Positions 22,598-34,679 of a DNA stretch of 64,000 bases are shown piece after piece (within the stretch, counting starts at the first letter, position 1; the number at the start of each line of letters is the position of its first letter). The notes beneath the pieces were generated by a model. That model ran no database searches and was not told the origin of the DNA. It was given only the letters and a program-made list of their open reading frames with translations. The position numbers and the translations under genes are program-made. This stretch comes from Dichotomocladium elegans (Eukaryota; Mucoromycota; Mucoromycetes; Mucorales; Lichtheimiaceae), in contig JAIXMN010000011.1 of the NCBI GenBank assembly GCA_025716815.1, positions 124,001 through 188,000 of the forward strand. The letters run 5' to 3'.

Positions 22598-24433
22598 ATG
22601 ATCATCAAGCACTTGACCCGGCCTCTGACTCTGGGTTCCCGTTGTCGTCTGACCGGTACAACTACAAGATCCTTCATGTCCAAGAGGTCAGAGGCTGCGC
22701 AAGAGCAACAACATGTAATCATCAACACAAAAGACGTCAATATGAATTGCTCAATGTTGGACTTCTTTGTTTATAGGACGATCCCGGTCGACACCAGAAT
22801 ACACGCGTAGGTTTGCCTGAGGATAAGGATATGGTGGTGGTGTGGTGGCGGTGGGTTTCGAGGAGATGATTCAGTAGGATCGATATCTGACTCTTTCTCT
22901 GGCATAAGGAACTTCTTACCAATTTGATGAAAACCGTTCCGAGTAAACGAGAGCTGCGCCATTTTTTGAAGCGATATGTGCCACAGATGGATTCCTCCTC
23001 CTCCATGCTTGTTCCACCCCAAATGCGTCCATCGTCCAGCGGCACTGGTCTCCATACGTCCGAAAAATATGTGGAATCGCTCTTGTCCCCTACAGCCAAC
23101 CAGATCGCGGTCACCAAGGTGGAGGGTCCGTTCGAAAAGTCAGGGTGGAAGGCGGTTGGGTCCACCTTGATCAAGCTACAGAAGCTGGGACTGACATCGA
23201 TCGTGGTCATGGACAACATCAACTGGTTATCTGCAAACGAGTCTCCAACGGAACTTAGCAAGGCAATGATATATGAAAGTATGGCACTCAGCGAAGCGAT
23301 CGAGAATGCAGGCGGGCGGGCACGACCATTCCACAGTGGAGTACTGGAACGAGGAGCGGCTGTTGAAGGAATTGATGTGCAGCTTGACTTTCTTCAGTCC
23401 GCACTCCTAAACGGGCAGATACCCATACTTGTTCCTAATCTTACCCACGACAATGGTAGGCAGCAGCCCATTTCGGCGAATGATGTAATGCTCGCGGTCA
23501 CGCAGAAATTGGCCAAGCGAGACGAAAAACCTGCCAAGGTTGTAGTCATTAACAACGAAGGTGGCATTGCAAACCACGAGCGGCCTGGTACAGCACATAG
23601 TCTCATTAACATCCAGGAAGAATATGATCAGATCGTGGATGTCTTTCAGCAGCGGCCAGATTGGCGCGAGATGTATCCTACCGCCATAAGCAATCTCACC
23701 ATGATTCGCAATTGTCTTTCAGAACTGCCAACGACCTCATCTGCGATCATGGTCCCCATTGCCTCTCTTCCCTCCGCTCTCATCACTAATCTTGTCACCG
23801 ACAAGCCCCTCTATTCTTCCTCTCTACCCACTGAGGATCTGCGGTGCATCAACAAGATGCGTGCCACCGTCCTGCGTCACGGTATCAAGATTCACAACTA
23901 CGATACCCTCGATGCCCTCAATCTGGATAAACTCACGGCCCTCATGGAAGCGAGTTTTCAAAAGAAATTGGACGTGGACGGCTTTTACACTCGGCTTCGG
24001 CATGTCTTAGCGGGAGCCATTATTGCGGGCGACTATGAAGGTGCGGTGATCATGACCAAGGAAACCCCTCCCGGGATGGCCGAAGGCCACTATTATCTTG
24101 ATAAATTTGCCATTGCGCCTACAAGCCAAGGTATCGGCCTCACCGACATCCTATGGAAGCGCATGTGTGATGCATATCCGGAGCTGCTGTGGCGCAGCCG
24201 AAAGGATAACGGGGTCAATAAATGGTATGGATGGCGGGTACTTTGCGAAGGAGGCTTTACAAACAAAGAATGCTTTTTCCAATAGGTACTTTGAACGATC
24301 AAATGGATACTTGAGGCTTAAAGATACGAACTGGGTTCTTTTTTGGCACGGCCCAGGAGGATTCCGCCACATCGGCAGCTACGCCGAGGTTGCCCGATCC
24401 ATCCCCGCTTCTTTCTCAGGTCCACTCAAGTGA
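22598..24433 (+). CDS. N-acetylglutamate synthase, mitochondrial (fungal ARG2 type)
   Basis: Four exons: 22598-22714, a 30-nt exon 22777-22806, 22909-24224 and 24286-24433, giving 536 residues. The basic, acid-poor N-terminus (MIIKHLTRPLTLGSRCRLTG) looks like a mitochondrial presequence. Next is FLKRYVPQ and an amino-acid-kinase-like fold (LQKLGLTSIVVMDNI, KVVVINNEGGI). The C-terminal GNAT acetyltransferase domain carries FAIAPTSQGIGLTDILWKRM (acetyl-CoA loop) and FERSNGYLRL..WVLFWHG. The enzyme makes N-acetylglutamate from acetyl-CoA and glutamate, the first step of arginine synthesis, and is usually feedback-inhibited by arginine. The small second exon is supported by its splice sites and frame only; direct joining of exons 1 and 3 would also stay in frame. 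Confidence 0.92.
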
Positions 24434-24861
24434 TTAATAAAACAGCTGAGCGAAGTTTGTGCATTCAGCGTAGGGCCCATTTCCATCTTCAAAAGGCGCC
24501 CAAGTCGGTTATTGAATTGCATTGTGCTGAGCATTCATTTCATTCAGATATGGCGGCAGTGGCGCATGAATTGGCTATGCAGACTTTCTTAATGCCAGCT
24601 GCCATGTTTGTTGGAAAGCCTGAACCTTCACACTGCAGTTCCAATCTCCCTCAGTGTATTGAGACATCCAGAAAGAGCCATCCAGCTTTTTTTTTTTTAG
24701 CTGGTTCAAAGTATCGCGGTCTAGAGAAATTCATGGACGCTGGGTGGCATAGGCAAGATGAATAGTTCAGAAAAATAAAAACCTGCTGAGTAACTCGTGG
24801 GACATACAACTGGCATCGGGTACGTACAACTGCATACATTTCTCTTGCTCTACTTCTCTTT
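24434..24861. other. Intergenic, NAGS to Zn2Cys6 regulator
   Basis: 428 bp. A plus-strand frame stays open through most of it (to 24765), but it overlaps the NAGS coding end in another frame and shows no known motif. It probably holds the NAGS 3' region and the regulator's promoter. Confidence 0.4.
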
Positions 24862-27250
24862 ATGGATAAAACAAAGCATAGGAACAAGACTAGCTGCTTA
24901 ACATGTCGCCGACAAAAGAAAAGATGCCATGGCGGTGACCCCTGTAGTCGTTGCAAGGTGTCCAATGTAGAATGCATCTACACGATTCCGGCACAGAAAG
25001 GACGCCCACCCAAAAATGCTGTCGTCAACAAGCTTGTCCTAGCACGCGGTGCGAATGCGATCGCATACATGGGAAATACAATGTGCAAGGAATTTATCTT
25101 TGAGCAGTTCACATATGGAAAGATGGCCTGCAAAGACAGCGATCCGACCTACAATTACAACAGCAAGGATGACAATACACTCGCCTTCTTTGCCGCGAAG
25201 ATTTACCTCAAATTTTTTGGACCTGATAATGACGCTGCGAATGCCATTGCGAAAATGCGCAAGTCCATCCCGTCAAGACCTACCAGTCAGATCGGAATGT
25301 ACGATGTTCAAGCGTCCTGCACAAGAAGTTTGGGGCAGATAGTCAACGCCTCGCTCCGTCGATTCAGTCGAATGAAACTAGACAGCTATAACGCGGTTGG
25401 TTAACGGGAAGCTCATATTTCAACGGATCGGCTAGGCTTATCAATAAGGATAGTCTACCTTTGTACTTGCGTCTCTCATGGTAGATGATTCTTCCTCTTT
25501 CTTTGGCAGTGCGCCGCTAAACAGTAACTGCAAATATGAGGAGAAGGTCAACCCGCTCAACGCATTACCGCCGCAACAAGCCATGCGGATGATCGATTGT
25601 TTCTTTTGCATCCATCCGTTCTGTTATCTTCTGAACAAGACTCTACTCCTCCAAAGCTATTGGAACGATAATGCCGATCCGTTACTGATGAGTGTCATAT
25701 ACGGTACCACAGCATACTATTTTAACTTATTCGAGGGCCGGTCATTGATACTGGGAGAGACGGCCACGTCTAAGGACCAGCGAAACTCATTCCTTCACTA
25801 CGCCTACCATCTCTTGGAGCATGCTGATCCAAACACCACTCTGTCCCAGTATCAGGCAGTGGTCATTCTTGGATTATTCGAAGTCCAGTATGGTTTTTCA
25901 AAAAAAGGTGCATCACTCTTTGCGTTGACGCGTGTCCTCAATTGTCAACTTGGTGTGTCGGATCCTGAAGCTCGGGCGAAGATGTCAGAAGTGGAGCGGG
26001 AGATGTTGATTATGGCGTTTTGGGCAAGTAACAACTGTATTACCCGAGGATTTCTAGAATGTAAGTGACAGGATAACTATTACAGATCGAAAAGGGATGG
26101 ATAGGCTCAGTTCCACTTTACGATAGTGCATCAAGTACCCGACGAGATGGGGGACTGTTTAGATGTTCCTTTTCCACCAGCCACTCCTGAGGCATCAATT
26201 TCTTTCCTTTATGACACTGCACATAAAAACAGCCCTGCCCCATTCAGCAAATTTGTTTACGTCTTTGAATCATTTTATGTCGAATCTGTGATCGCCTATT
26301 TCGTCACACGGCTATTCCGTTCCTTTCCGCAGTCGGTCTTCAACATTTTCGGCATACATTGTCCCCAAACCGTTCGGCAAACCGACCGGAGCGCTGCTGA
26401 TGTGGGATTCGGGATCCAGATGGTCCTTCGAGAGTTTACAGGGTTCGTGGAAGATAACAGATATATATGGACAAACTACCAGCGTTATGTCATTGAGGCA
26501 ACACTACTCTTGTACCAGATTCATTTCTTGTTTGTCAACAGCTATGCGGCAGCGTCTGGGATTATCGCAGAAAGCGAAGGAGCTTACGAATGCCTACTAT
26601 CAATGTAGAAAAGCGACCGCGAATGTCAGCGTGAGGATGATATTGAAACGGACGATACCGGTGTTCTTTCCAAGCTTGACGAGATTGCACCGATGGGGCT
26701 AAAGCTTGTTGCTGCGACCTTGGAATTTTTGACGGACCCAAACGAGCACAACAAACAGTGGTTACCAGAAAGTATCATGGTGTCCTGCTTGGAAACCTGT
26801 GCCAAAATCGCCATGCTCAAATTCAAGCGCGACAGAGACTGGCAGTCATGGCAGAACTTGGAGGTCATTGAATTCATGACAGGATACCATATGTGGAGAA
26901 CCCACAGTATACCCATCAAAAAGGTCAAAACTCTTATTTACGCTTTCTTCCTGTCTCAACTCGCTAGTCCTTATCCAGCTCTTACCTCTCTCGGTACGGA
27001 ACAGCAGCAGTACATGACTGACACTACCACTGCATTAGCTACTCAGTCAGTGGATCAGGATCTCGAACCTACTCAACTCTTACATATGAGAGCATCTTCC
27101 TTTGGGCACGACCCATCAGTCTCGGCTCTCCGGACCACGCTTTTGCAAGATTTAGCGGTGTCCTCTGCTCTCGAAAGCAGCGATAGCAATAATATCTCGA
27201 TTCCTCGCATGGATGGCCTATTTACCATCGAGGAATGGTTGGATCATTGA
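24862..27250 (+). CDS. Zn2Cys6 fungal transcription factor, with an in-frame TAG
   Basis: The start at 24862 (MDKTKHRNKTSCLTCRRQKK) leads directly into a binuclear zinc cluster C-x2-C-x6-C-x5-C-x2-C-x6-C (residues about 12-38), followed by the basic linker QKGRPPKN. The fungal-specific middle homology region follows: DCFFCIHPFCYLLNK, LLMSVIYGTTAYYF, QYQAVVILGLFEVQYG. Exons 24862-25399, 25485-26060 and 26127 onward join in frame. A TAG at 26606-26608 interrupts the third exon; the same frame then continues without interruption to 27250 (KLVAATLEFLTDPNEHNK and a C-terminus ending FTIEEWLDH). Either an unrecognised intron removes the stop or the gene is a recent nonsense mutant. It probably binds CGG-type DNA sites; targets unknown. 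It converges with the monooxygenase at 27372-28672. Confidence 0.85.
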
Positions 27251-27371
27251 AATCTTTATATATTGGCCATTTTGTTCTAATGCTCAATTTATGCGTCCAT
27301 TTGTTTTTATTGCCAAGACCTATCATTGCATGGAGGATTGTGGCGAAGCACAAGAAATTCACACCGCTAGG

Positions 27372-28672
27372 CTATTTCCTTTGCTTCAATAAGGACACCA
27401 TCTGAATGATGGGTTCGCGTGGACCATGCATGATATAAGACGCTTGATGTGAATCCTCGACAGCCTTGATAGTCCGCGGCAAGATGTCATTTTGATATTT
27501 TTGAAGAGCTTCATTAATGGTGATCTTGGCATTGTAGGCATCAACTAGATATTCGCCGAGAATACAGGCATCCAAGATGGCATGATTTCCACCTATTTTG
27601 TTTGTATATGTGAACATAATGTAAGGTTTACCATTATTGTATTGACTGTACCCTCGCCGCGGAACATGGTCATGGAATGGGCTGCGTCGCCAATCACTGT
27701 CACTGGGCCGGCCGTTTTATTGGGAGCGCCGAACACCATGGCGGGGGACCGTTCGCGAATTCGCAAGCCGATTACTTTTGATCCTTCAGGGGCTCCGAGT
27801 ACCAAATCGCCAAGTTTCGGATCGAAGTTTGCGCTGCGCATCAAAGTCTTGGCCTGCTCGAGCAGCTTGGCATCCGTGTCACCAAGGATAAAGTTCTCAT
27901 CCATGGATGAAACTGCCCACTGCATATCATACGCCCCATCCTTAACATCCGAAACAGAGGCAAAGAGAGTAATGTTGTTCTTTTCACTTTTGCCCAGGCA
28001 GAGCATGGACGTTGTCGGGAAAGGTTTGCCCTGGGCCGAGTCGTATTTCCTGGTCCCGCCGATCACCTTGACCGGGTTGAGGGACGTGGCCTTGCGAAAC
28101 TGCTCATCGCCGATCCACTGGCGACATACCACCGAATTGACCCCATCTGCACCCACGAGCACGCGCCCATGCTCGATCGTCCCGTCCTTGAAAGTCACCT
28201 TGATATTATTACCGTCTTTGGTGAGTGCGTAATGATCGATGGCCTTGTTCCACTGGACGTCGATGCCTTGCATTAGCCAATCCCGGAGCCTTTTGCGGTT
28301 TACACGGTATATGAGCGGAGGGCTCCTAGGATTGCCGTCGCCAGCGGGCGTTCCTGGTGCCGATGGCATGTCAAACGAGAGGAATGCGTCGCCGGTCGGT
28401 CCATCGATCATTGCAAATCCGGCGTCATGCGGGCGTGAAGGATCTACGGCCGTACTCTGGCTGAAAGTTTGCACCTTGGCAGGATCCACAAGCGCAAAGA
28501 GCTTTGACAGGCAAAAGTGCAAGCTCAGAGACCATCCTTGTGTGCGATCTTGGGGAGACGTTTCACGTTCAAAGATTTTGTATGGGATGCCCTTGTTCTT
28601 GAGTACATTGGCGAGAGCAAGGCCAGAAAGGCCAGCACCGATAATGAGAACTTGGTCTTCTGCTGCGGCCAT
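27372..28672 (-). CDS. FAD-dependent aromatic-type monooxygenase
   Basis: Two exons (28672-27652 and 27592-27372) join to 413 residues. The N-terminal Rossmann motif is VLIIGAGLSGLALANVLKNK; the DG motif is VLVGADGVNSVV; the FAD-ribityl GD motif is VIGDAAHSMTMFRGEGGNHA, restored across the 59-nt intron. This is the p-hydroxybenzoate/salicylate hydroxylase-like group A flavoprotein monooxygenase fold, using NAD(P)H and O2. There is no signal peptide or membrane helix, so it should be cytosolic. The substrate cannot be told from sequence. A TATA-like element lies just upstream. It faces the Zn2Cys6 regulator tail-to-tail, with 121 bp between stops. Confidence 0.9.
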
Positions 28673-28704
28673 CGTGTGAAGTGAATAGCGTCAAATTCCT
28701 TTCA

Positions 28705-28716
28705 CTTTTTATATAC
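28705..28716 (-). promoter_or_regulatory. TATA-like element of the monooxygenase gene
   Basis: On the minus strand this reads TATATAAAAAG, about 35-45 nt upstream of the ATG at 28672, a plausible core promoter position for a short 5' leader. Confidence 0.45.
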
Positions 28717-31364
28717 TGTTCACGCCTCGGAAGGCTCGCGCTGTATGAGTCAAACGATCCGGGGGGACCGAACTCTATATATACTAACTTTGCTGACGCC
28801 ACACACGAACGACTTGCAGTTTGGGTATTCATGTGTTTATGGCTTGTCTGGCATAGAAACAGAGCCTTTTTCATTCTTGCAGCACGCACTGGCATCATCT
28901 TGCTGTTGTTTGACGAGCTTGCGGAATCGGTGTACCTGCAGAATTTACCAACAAGTTGGTATTCGTATAAAAGTTTCGCAACAAAGCTGACAGATTCGCC
29001 TGAGGAGGTACCGTATTTCCAGAGCATCGTGGCTTCAAGGTCATTCATGAGCCCCGTTGCCTCTGCTGGCGGACCATATTGATCCTATCTCCGCCATCTG
29101 CCGTGTGCATGGCGCAGTCGGCCGCTACATTACTTCAGCCCAAGTAAAAAAAAAAAAACCGAGTTTTCTTTGAAGTAAGCCAATATACATCAAAATTGAA
29201 GTCCTGTCCTAGCAGTTCTGAAGTCGCGCGCTTTTCGCAGACAAAGCAAATGTCGCATATCTATAAATGTTAGTTCTGCGAGGTCTAAAGAACCAGGATT
29301 TAAGCGTAACTACGCACAGCACGACGAGAAGGTATATGTTCGTGTAACACAGCAATGGGCATGAGAGTATGAAAGGGAGCCTGACGATAAATTTAAGACA
29401 TGAAGAACATAAGACTCTGTTGAAAGTATTTAATATGAGATATCACTGCCGTCGTCGTATGTTCTGTGATGTTGGTGCTGCTTGTCGACGCCTTTTGAGG
29501 ACAAGGGTCCTCCGAAATCTTTCTGGCGCTTGACTGGAAACACCCAGGCTGCGAATGATATGGATAGAATGGAGGCATCTCGGTTCCATACCCGACGTAC
29601 TGCATCGTTGCCTTCGGTGCACAGTATGCAATAGTCATTGTGAATTTTCCACCTCAAAAAACCCGTGGCAACGACACAGAGCCTCAGTTGCTGCTGTTGC
29701 TGTCGCCAAAGATTTAATATCATCCTGTTATCATTGTTCCAAGATCGTTGCGGAATGTTTGGCAAAAGTATTTTGCTGTCGATACCTACATGAACCACGG
29801 GGACCATCTGCAATGAAATGGGAAACGATAAAGCAGGCAATTCGACACATTGAAACAAGCAAGCGAGCTGGTGAAAGCTTTTCATGCGGTTGGCCGGGGG
29901 GCTGGGCTTGCTGTCGTAATAGATATTGTAGAATTGAACAACAGGCGATAGGGCTTGCAAAGCCTGTCCTCCACCTCTCCCCCCAAAAAAATTAACCATC
30001 CGGTTGCTGTCCGATGAGATCCTTGTCTACTCATTGTGACCTTTTGACCTCGAGTGCCCAGCAAAGTATGGACGGCAATGCCTGAGTTGCTGACCAACTC
30101 GCACGTGGATGGGGTTGCTGTCCGCTGCATTGATCTTGCGGCCTTCCTATATCGAGGATTGCTGCACACGCGGAAAAAGACGGCCTCCGGTAATTTGCAT
30201 GTTGGGTAGTATCCACGCAAGTACTCGTTGATCAGAGCGCTGTCCCTGACCGTGATGGACGATCCAAGTGCGCGTCTCTCGTATTCCACAAATAGAGCCA
30301 TACTTCAGAAGAAGAAGAAAAAATGGCTGTTCAACAAGATCGTAATGTCAAAGACTTGATTAGTTTGAACTCTTAGGTCCTGGTTATCCGCCAGGACACC
30401 CCCTATTGCTCTTCGGAGGTAAGTGAAAGAACACGGACCGCGCGTCACAATCATAGACTTTTGGCTTGTGGTTCCTGGTATCAACCCCCGTTTGTAAAAT
30501 TTAGGATTGGATCCTACCTGGCACTGATCTAATGACCAAAACGATGCTACACCACCTTCGAGTTCATGAACTTTATTCTAACGACACCCATTGCTTGATG
30601 TGGTCATGGCACTGCGCTCCCAGAGACAGCAATGTATACCTAGCTCCAGCTCTTCAACTGTCACTCATTCCCATGTTCTTCCATTGAGCATATGTGAATG
30701 TTTGTTGCTTCTTCGTTTGTCATACTATAATGCCCATCACTGTGCAAAATAAAGACGGGTCCCTCGCTGGTTTGGGTAGCCGATGCACTCAAAACGGTCT
30801 CAAACGTCAGCTTTTCCAAGCTGACCTTGCCTAGCTCAGTGCGAGTTGTTCAGCTGCGCGGAGGACCTGCTGTTTTCATCAGAATGACTGCATCCTTTCA
30901 TATGGGGATATGCATAGCGGCAATATATGATCTTGTTCGATACAGCGGAGAGAGAGAGAGAGTGCTTCCCGCTAATTTAATATTCGCCATCTTCCGCTAC
31001 AGCATTAATTACGACCTGATCGTAAGGTGAGTCCCGGGATGACCACAGTTTAAAAGCGGAGAGCAGGTGCTGCTGTTTTATATAGACGTTTAGATATGAG
31101 ATACTCTGTTAAAGACGAGCGTGATTCTCGCCGATCAAAGGGGAGGGGAAGAAGTAGGCGAGGCCAGTTTGACCCACAAACGCGTAAAGGGCATTCAACA
31201 ACACAAATGTCGTATGAGACGCTTCTTTGCAGCCCTTCCACAAGCAGGAGTCAGGTCTCAACGAGTTGATAGGTGACGCTGGTCACACTTTTGAATTCTA
31301 CTGCGAAATAAATGCTTCCAGCTCTTGTCGGATTTGGCCCGCCCTATTTCTCCTTTCATTATTT
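28717..31364. other. Gene-poor interval with unassigned ORFs
   Basis: About 2.6 kb. Two minus-strand ORFs overlap: 30301-29882 (139 codons, beginning MALFVEYERRALGSSI) and 29999-29430 (189 codons, with a glutamine run). They could be two exons of one unrecognised gene, but no domain or clean splice pair was found and composition does not favour either strand. A plus-strand ORF 28681-29082 and a minus-strand ORF 29048-28569 overlap each other and part of the monooxygenase promoter; neither is recognised. The region upstream of PIG-U (31050-31364) is otherwise empty. Confidence 0.35.
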
Positions 31365-33171
31365 ATGCTAAGAGACACTTTCATCGATCGCGCATTACGG
31401 AGCAACACATTGTTGTACAGCGTTGCTATAGTGCTGCGTGTTGTCATCTTTAGCATTCCTTCAGTAGCTGAAGCCCTTGCTCATCGCGTCGAACTCGTTA
31501 CCCCCGTCACTAGCTATAAGCGATGTAAGTAACAATGCGATTTGTTTTATTTTGCCCGTCCCCTTGGATATCGCATTCTCTTACCTCATTCTATAAAGTA
31601 ACAGAAGGCGTCTACCTCTACGAGAGTAACGTGCCCCCTTACGATGGTGGTCTGTTCCACCAAGTAAGAGAATGAAAAAAAAGATGTCGCCGCACTTGGG
31701 CTCCATGGCCTCATTCTTGTGTCATTATCCTATCAGGCACCGCTTTTGCTAAGCATCTTCTCATTCCTAACATCCGTCCCGATTCCTTACTTTATTCCTT
31801 TCGTCTACGCGTTTGTCGATGCGGCGATTGCGCATGCGCTACAGCGCATTGCAGTCATACAACAACAGGAGGAGTGTCACCAACCTAAGCTTGCTGTCGA
31901 AAAACAGACTGCTGCTGCTGCTGCCAAGCGCATCCGTCCTTTTACTGTGGCTGCGCTTTACCTCTTCAACCCGTTGACGATAGCCTCCTGTATCTCCAAA
32001 TCGACACTTATCTTTACCAACCTGAGTATAGCAATGGCCATCCTTGCGAGCCGTTTGGGTAGAGTTTTCAAAATATGAGGCTTGATGGCAATACTTGTAT
32101 ATCTAAAATATATCCATGATACGATTAGGTCGCGTTCATACTGCCATGCTATGGGCCGCCTTTGCATCCTATCTAAGCTTTTACCCTGCCATGCTCGTTC
32201 CGCCTTTATTGCTCATGGGATGCTCCTCGAACATCAGCAGCAATCGGAAACAGGTAAAGATGAGCTGCCTGGAATGACGTACAACAAAATGACTTTTTTT
32301 TTTTATTTTGTCCCAAGATGCTATCCGGTGGGCTCATTTTTGGTATCTGCCTAGTTGGTTTTCTGGGTGGTTCGAGGCTGCTGGTCGGCTCATGGGACTT
32401 CATCCCTGCAACATATGGCATCATGTATGTAAGGAACTCTCCGGATGAGATACGCAGGTACTCACACGCAAAGAGGGGAATAGACTTTTTATATCGGATC
32501 TCACACCCAATACAGGGATGTTTTGGTACTTTTTCATCGAGATCTTTGACCAGTTCCGGTCCTTCTTTATGGTCGTTTTTCAATTGCATGGTTTTATATT
32601 TGTTGCGCCGCTTTGTATTCGACTACGGTAAGTACGTTATATCTATGGTTTTTTTTTATATACCATGCGAAACGGGGTCTCCGTTGTCGTGCGCTCCTGA
32701 CTTTTTGGCCCATGCATATATATCTCCAATCTCTATAGCAATCATCCGCTCGTTATCCTTACAGTGATGGCTGGTATTATGGCCGTTTTCAAGAGCTATC
32801 CTGCTGCCGGGGACGCTGCTCTTTTCCTTGGTCTGATCCCTCTCCACGACCAACTGTTCAAATGTGAGTGACTGAAGCGGTACAGTGGGAGTGTCTGCGA
32901 TTTAATGGTGACACACGGGGATGGAAATCTAGATTGCCGCTATGGATTCTTGGTGACAAACGTACTCATGTACTCATCGATTCTTGCGCCTATCTTTTGG
33001 CATCTCTGGCTATATGCTGGAAGCGGCAATGCCAACTTTTTCTATGCGATCACACTTGTCTATAACCTCGGTTTAATATTGCTTCTGATCGACTTGGTTT
33101 ACGCTGTCACTCGCCGCGACTTTGATATCGCCAACCCGAATGCCATCGGTAAAGTCGTTGTCCACAAATAA
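31365..33171 (+). CDS. GPI transamidase subunit PIG-U / Cdc91
   Basis: Eight exons (31365-31524, 31599-31663, 31737-32058, 32129-32253, 32318-32424, 32484-32627, 32739-32863, 32933-33171) join in frame to 428 residues, close to human PIG-U. Matching blocks: HRVELVTPVTSYKRLTEGVY, ESNVPPYDGGLFHQAPLLL, SWDFIPATYG, ISDLTPNTGMFWYFFIEIFD, NHPLVILTVMAGIMAVFKSY and FWHLWLYAGSGNANFFYAIT. It is a multi-pass ER membrane protein. The family works in the GPI transamidase complex that cleaves the C-terminal signal of a precursor and attaches the GPI anchor, essential for many fungal cell-wall proteins. Exon 6 was placed by homology because a competing donor/acceptor pair breaks the frame. Confidence 0.94.
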
Positions 33172-34679
33172 ATTACTGTAAACGCTTCTCTCTTTGCGTC
33201 TGGAGATATGCGGGAGGGGGGGTAGTGAGCTTGTTATTTTCATCTGTTCTGCTGTACAGATAACCTGCGACAAACATCGTGGAATTCGTTCTCGGCACTT
33301 TGGTAACCGCAAAATGATTGTTCTACGTACGGGGGACCTGAATACAGCCAAGCTCGAATGCAATTGAATTTCTACGTAGCTGTACATCCTCCATTTTCCA
33401 AAAATAGAAGCCGGGATTTGCCCGGACATCTCTACACATAATGACAAAACAAAGCAAAGATCGCGCAAAAAACTTCCCATCCAACTGCACCGACTCTCGA
33501 GAATATCGATGCGCCGTGCTATTCGCGTGAAATCAAGCCTATTGAGCAGATTGGGTCGGTGATAAAGAGCAAAGTAAACCGTAATAGGTTTCTTGGAAAA
33601 CGAGACACTGATGACTCGAATCAGTGAAGCATCGAATAGCTTTAAAGTTTGGGTTCATCGTCGTAATCGGGAAAATTAGGATCCAACTTGTGTGATAATT
33701 CTGCAGTGGTCCTCCGAGTACGTATATGGATAAAGATCGTTACCTCTAGATAGAAGCACGAGACTTTAGTTCGGGGCCCCTGGATAGAATCATTTTGAAC
33801 TAAAACAAGATACCAGCACATTGTAAAGGGTATACAACAAACCATCAGCGGAACAGGTGATAAAGAGCTTTGTCATGCTGTGAATTCTTTGTGGGGTGTA
33901 CGTGTGTCATTCTACACATATTCATTGACGCGACAGCGGTTTTCACATGCAGCCCATGGTCAACAACAACAACACAGACTCTCTTGCTACCTGTAGGATC
34001 TTTGTATTTTGGTGATAGATCTCATTTATTGTCTGGCACATTCTCATAGATTGGAAACACCCTTGATGCAATGCTTTTTCTTCAAGAAAATGTCGTCAGT
34101 TGACGACAAATCAAAGGGCCCGTTTAAACTTGTCTGCTACAAAACTGTGGGATGAATGAACAAGAAGCATCGTGCAGTTGTTTCCACCACCCATCTTGAT
34201 TTCCTATAAATACCGGAAAATAAAGATGGAACCCCATATTGCGAGCGACCTCTTCCTCTCCACCTTGATATACGGACATGCCCGAGCTAGCTCCTGCTAC
34301 AGGATGTTCACCCTAGGTGTATATATGTACGCATGGACAGCAAAACGGCTATCTTTACTCAGCCGAGGCTCTTGGGATGTCCTTTGACGACAACGCTATA
34401 TATTTGCCGGAGAGGAGGGATAATCACGGGCCCCTTTTATTTTTCGATCGAATGTCAATAGAGGCATTAAACATAGAAGCAAAGGGAGGGGGGAAGGGGA
34501 AGAAATAGCAAATAGGGATAAGGCATGCACAAACACAGAGAGAAAAGCTTGAGGGAGAGAGGGATAGAGAGGGGGTGGATATACAATTTATCTTTCTTTT
34601 TTGATTTTCTAGATGCTGGTAAAAGAAATCGAAGCACCGAATGGAAAGGGCCAATGCTGCTTGTCAAATTCCGTTTTCT
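33172..34679. other. Intergenic, no gene seen
   Basis: 1.5 kb between two convergent genes (PIG-U and mitofusin). Only ORFs below 77 codons occur, with no known motif. It contains AT-rich sequence and a GA/GGGA-rich purine stretch at about 34485-34580. Confidence 0.5.

Noticed and set aside
27582..28232. 216-codon plus-strand ORF
   Set aside because: Antisense to the FAD monooxygenase, which carries intact cofactor motifs.
32318..32767. 149-codon single ORF as an independent membrane protein
   Set aside because: Only its first part is a PIG-U exon; the rest runs through the introns and the wrong frame of the next exon. The spliced model matches the family along its whole length.
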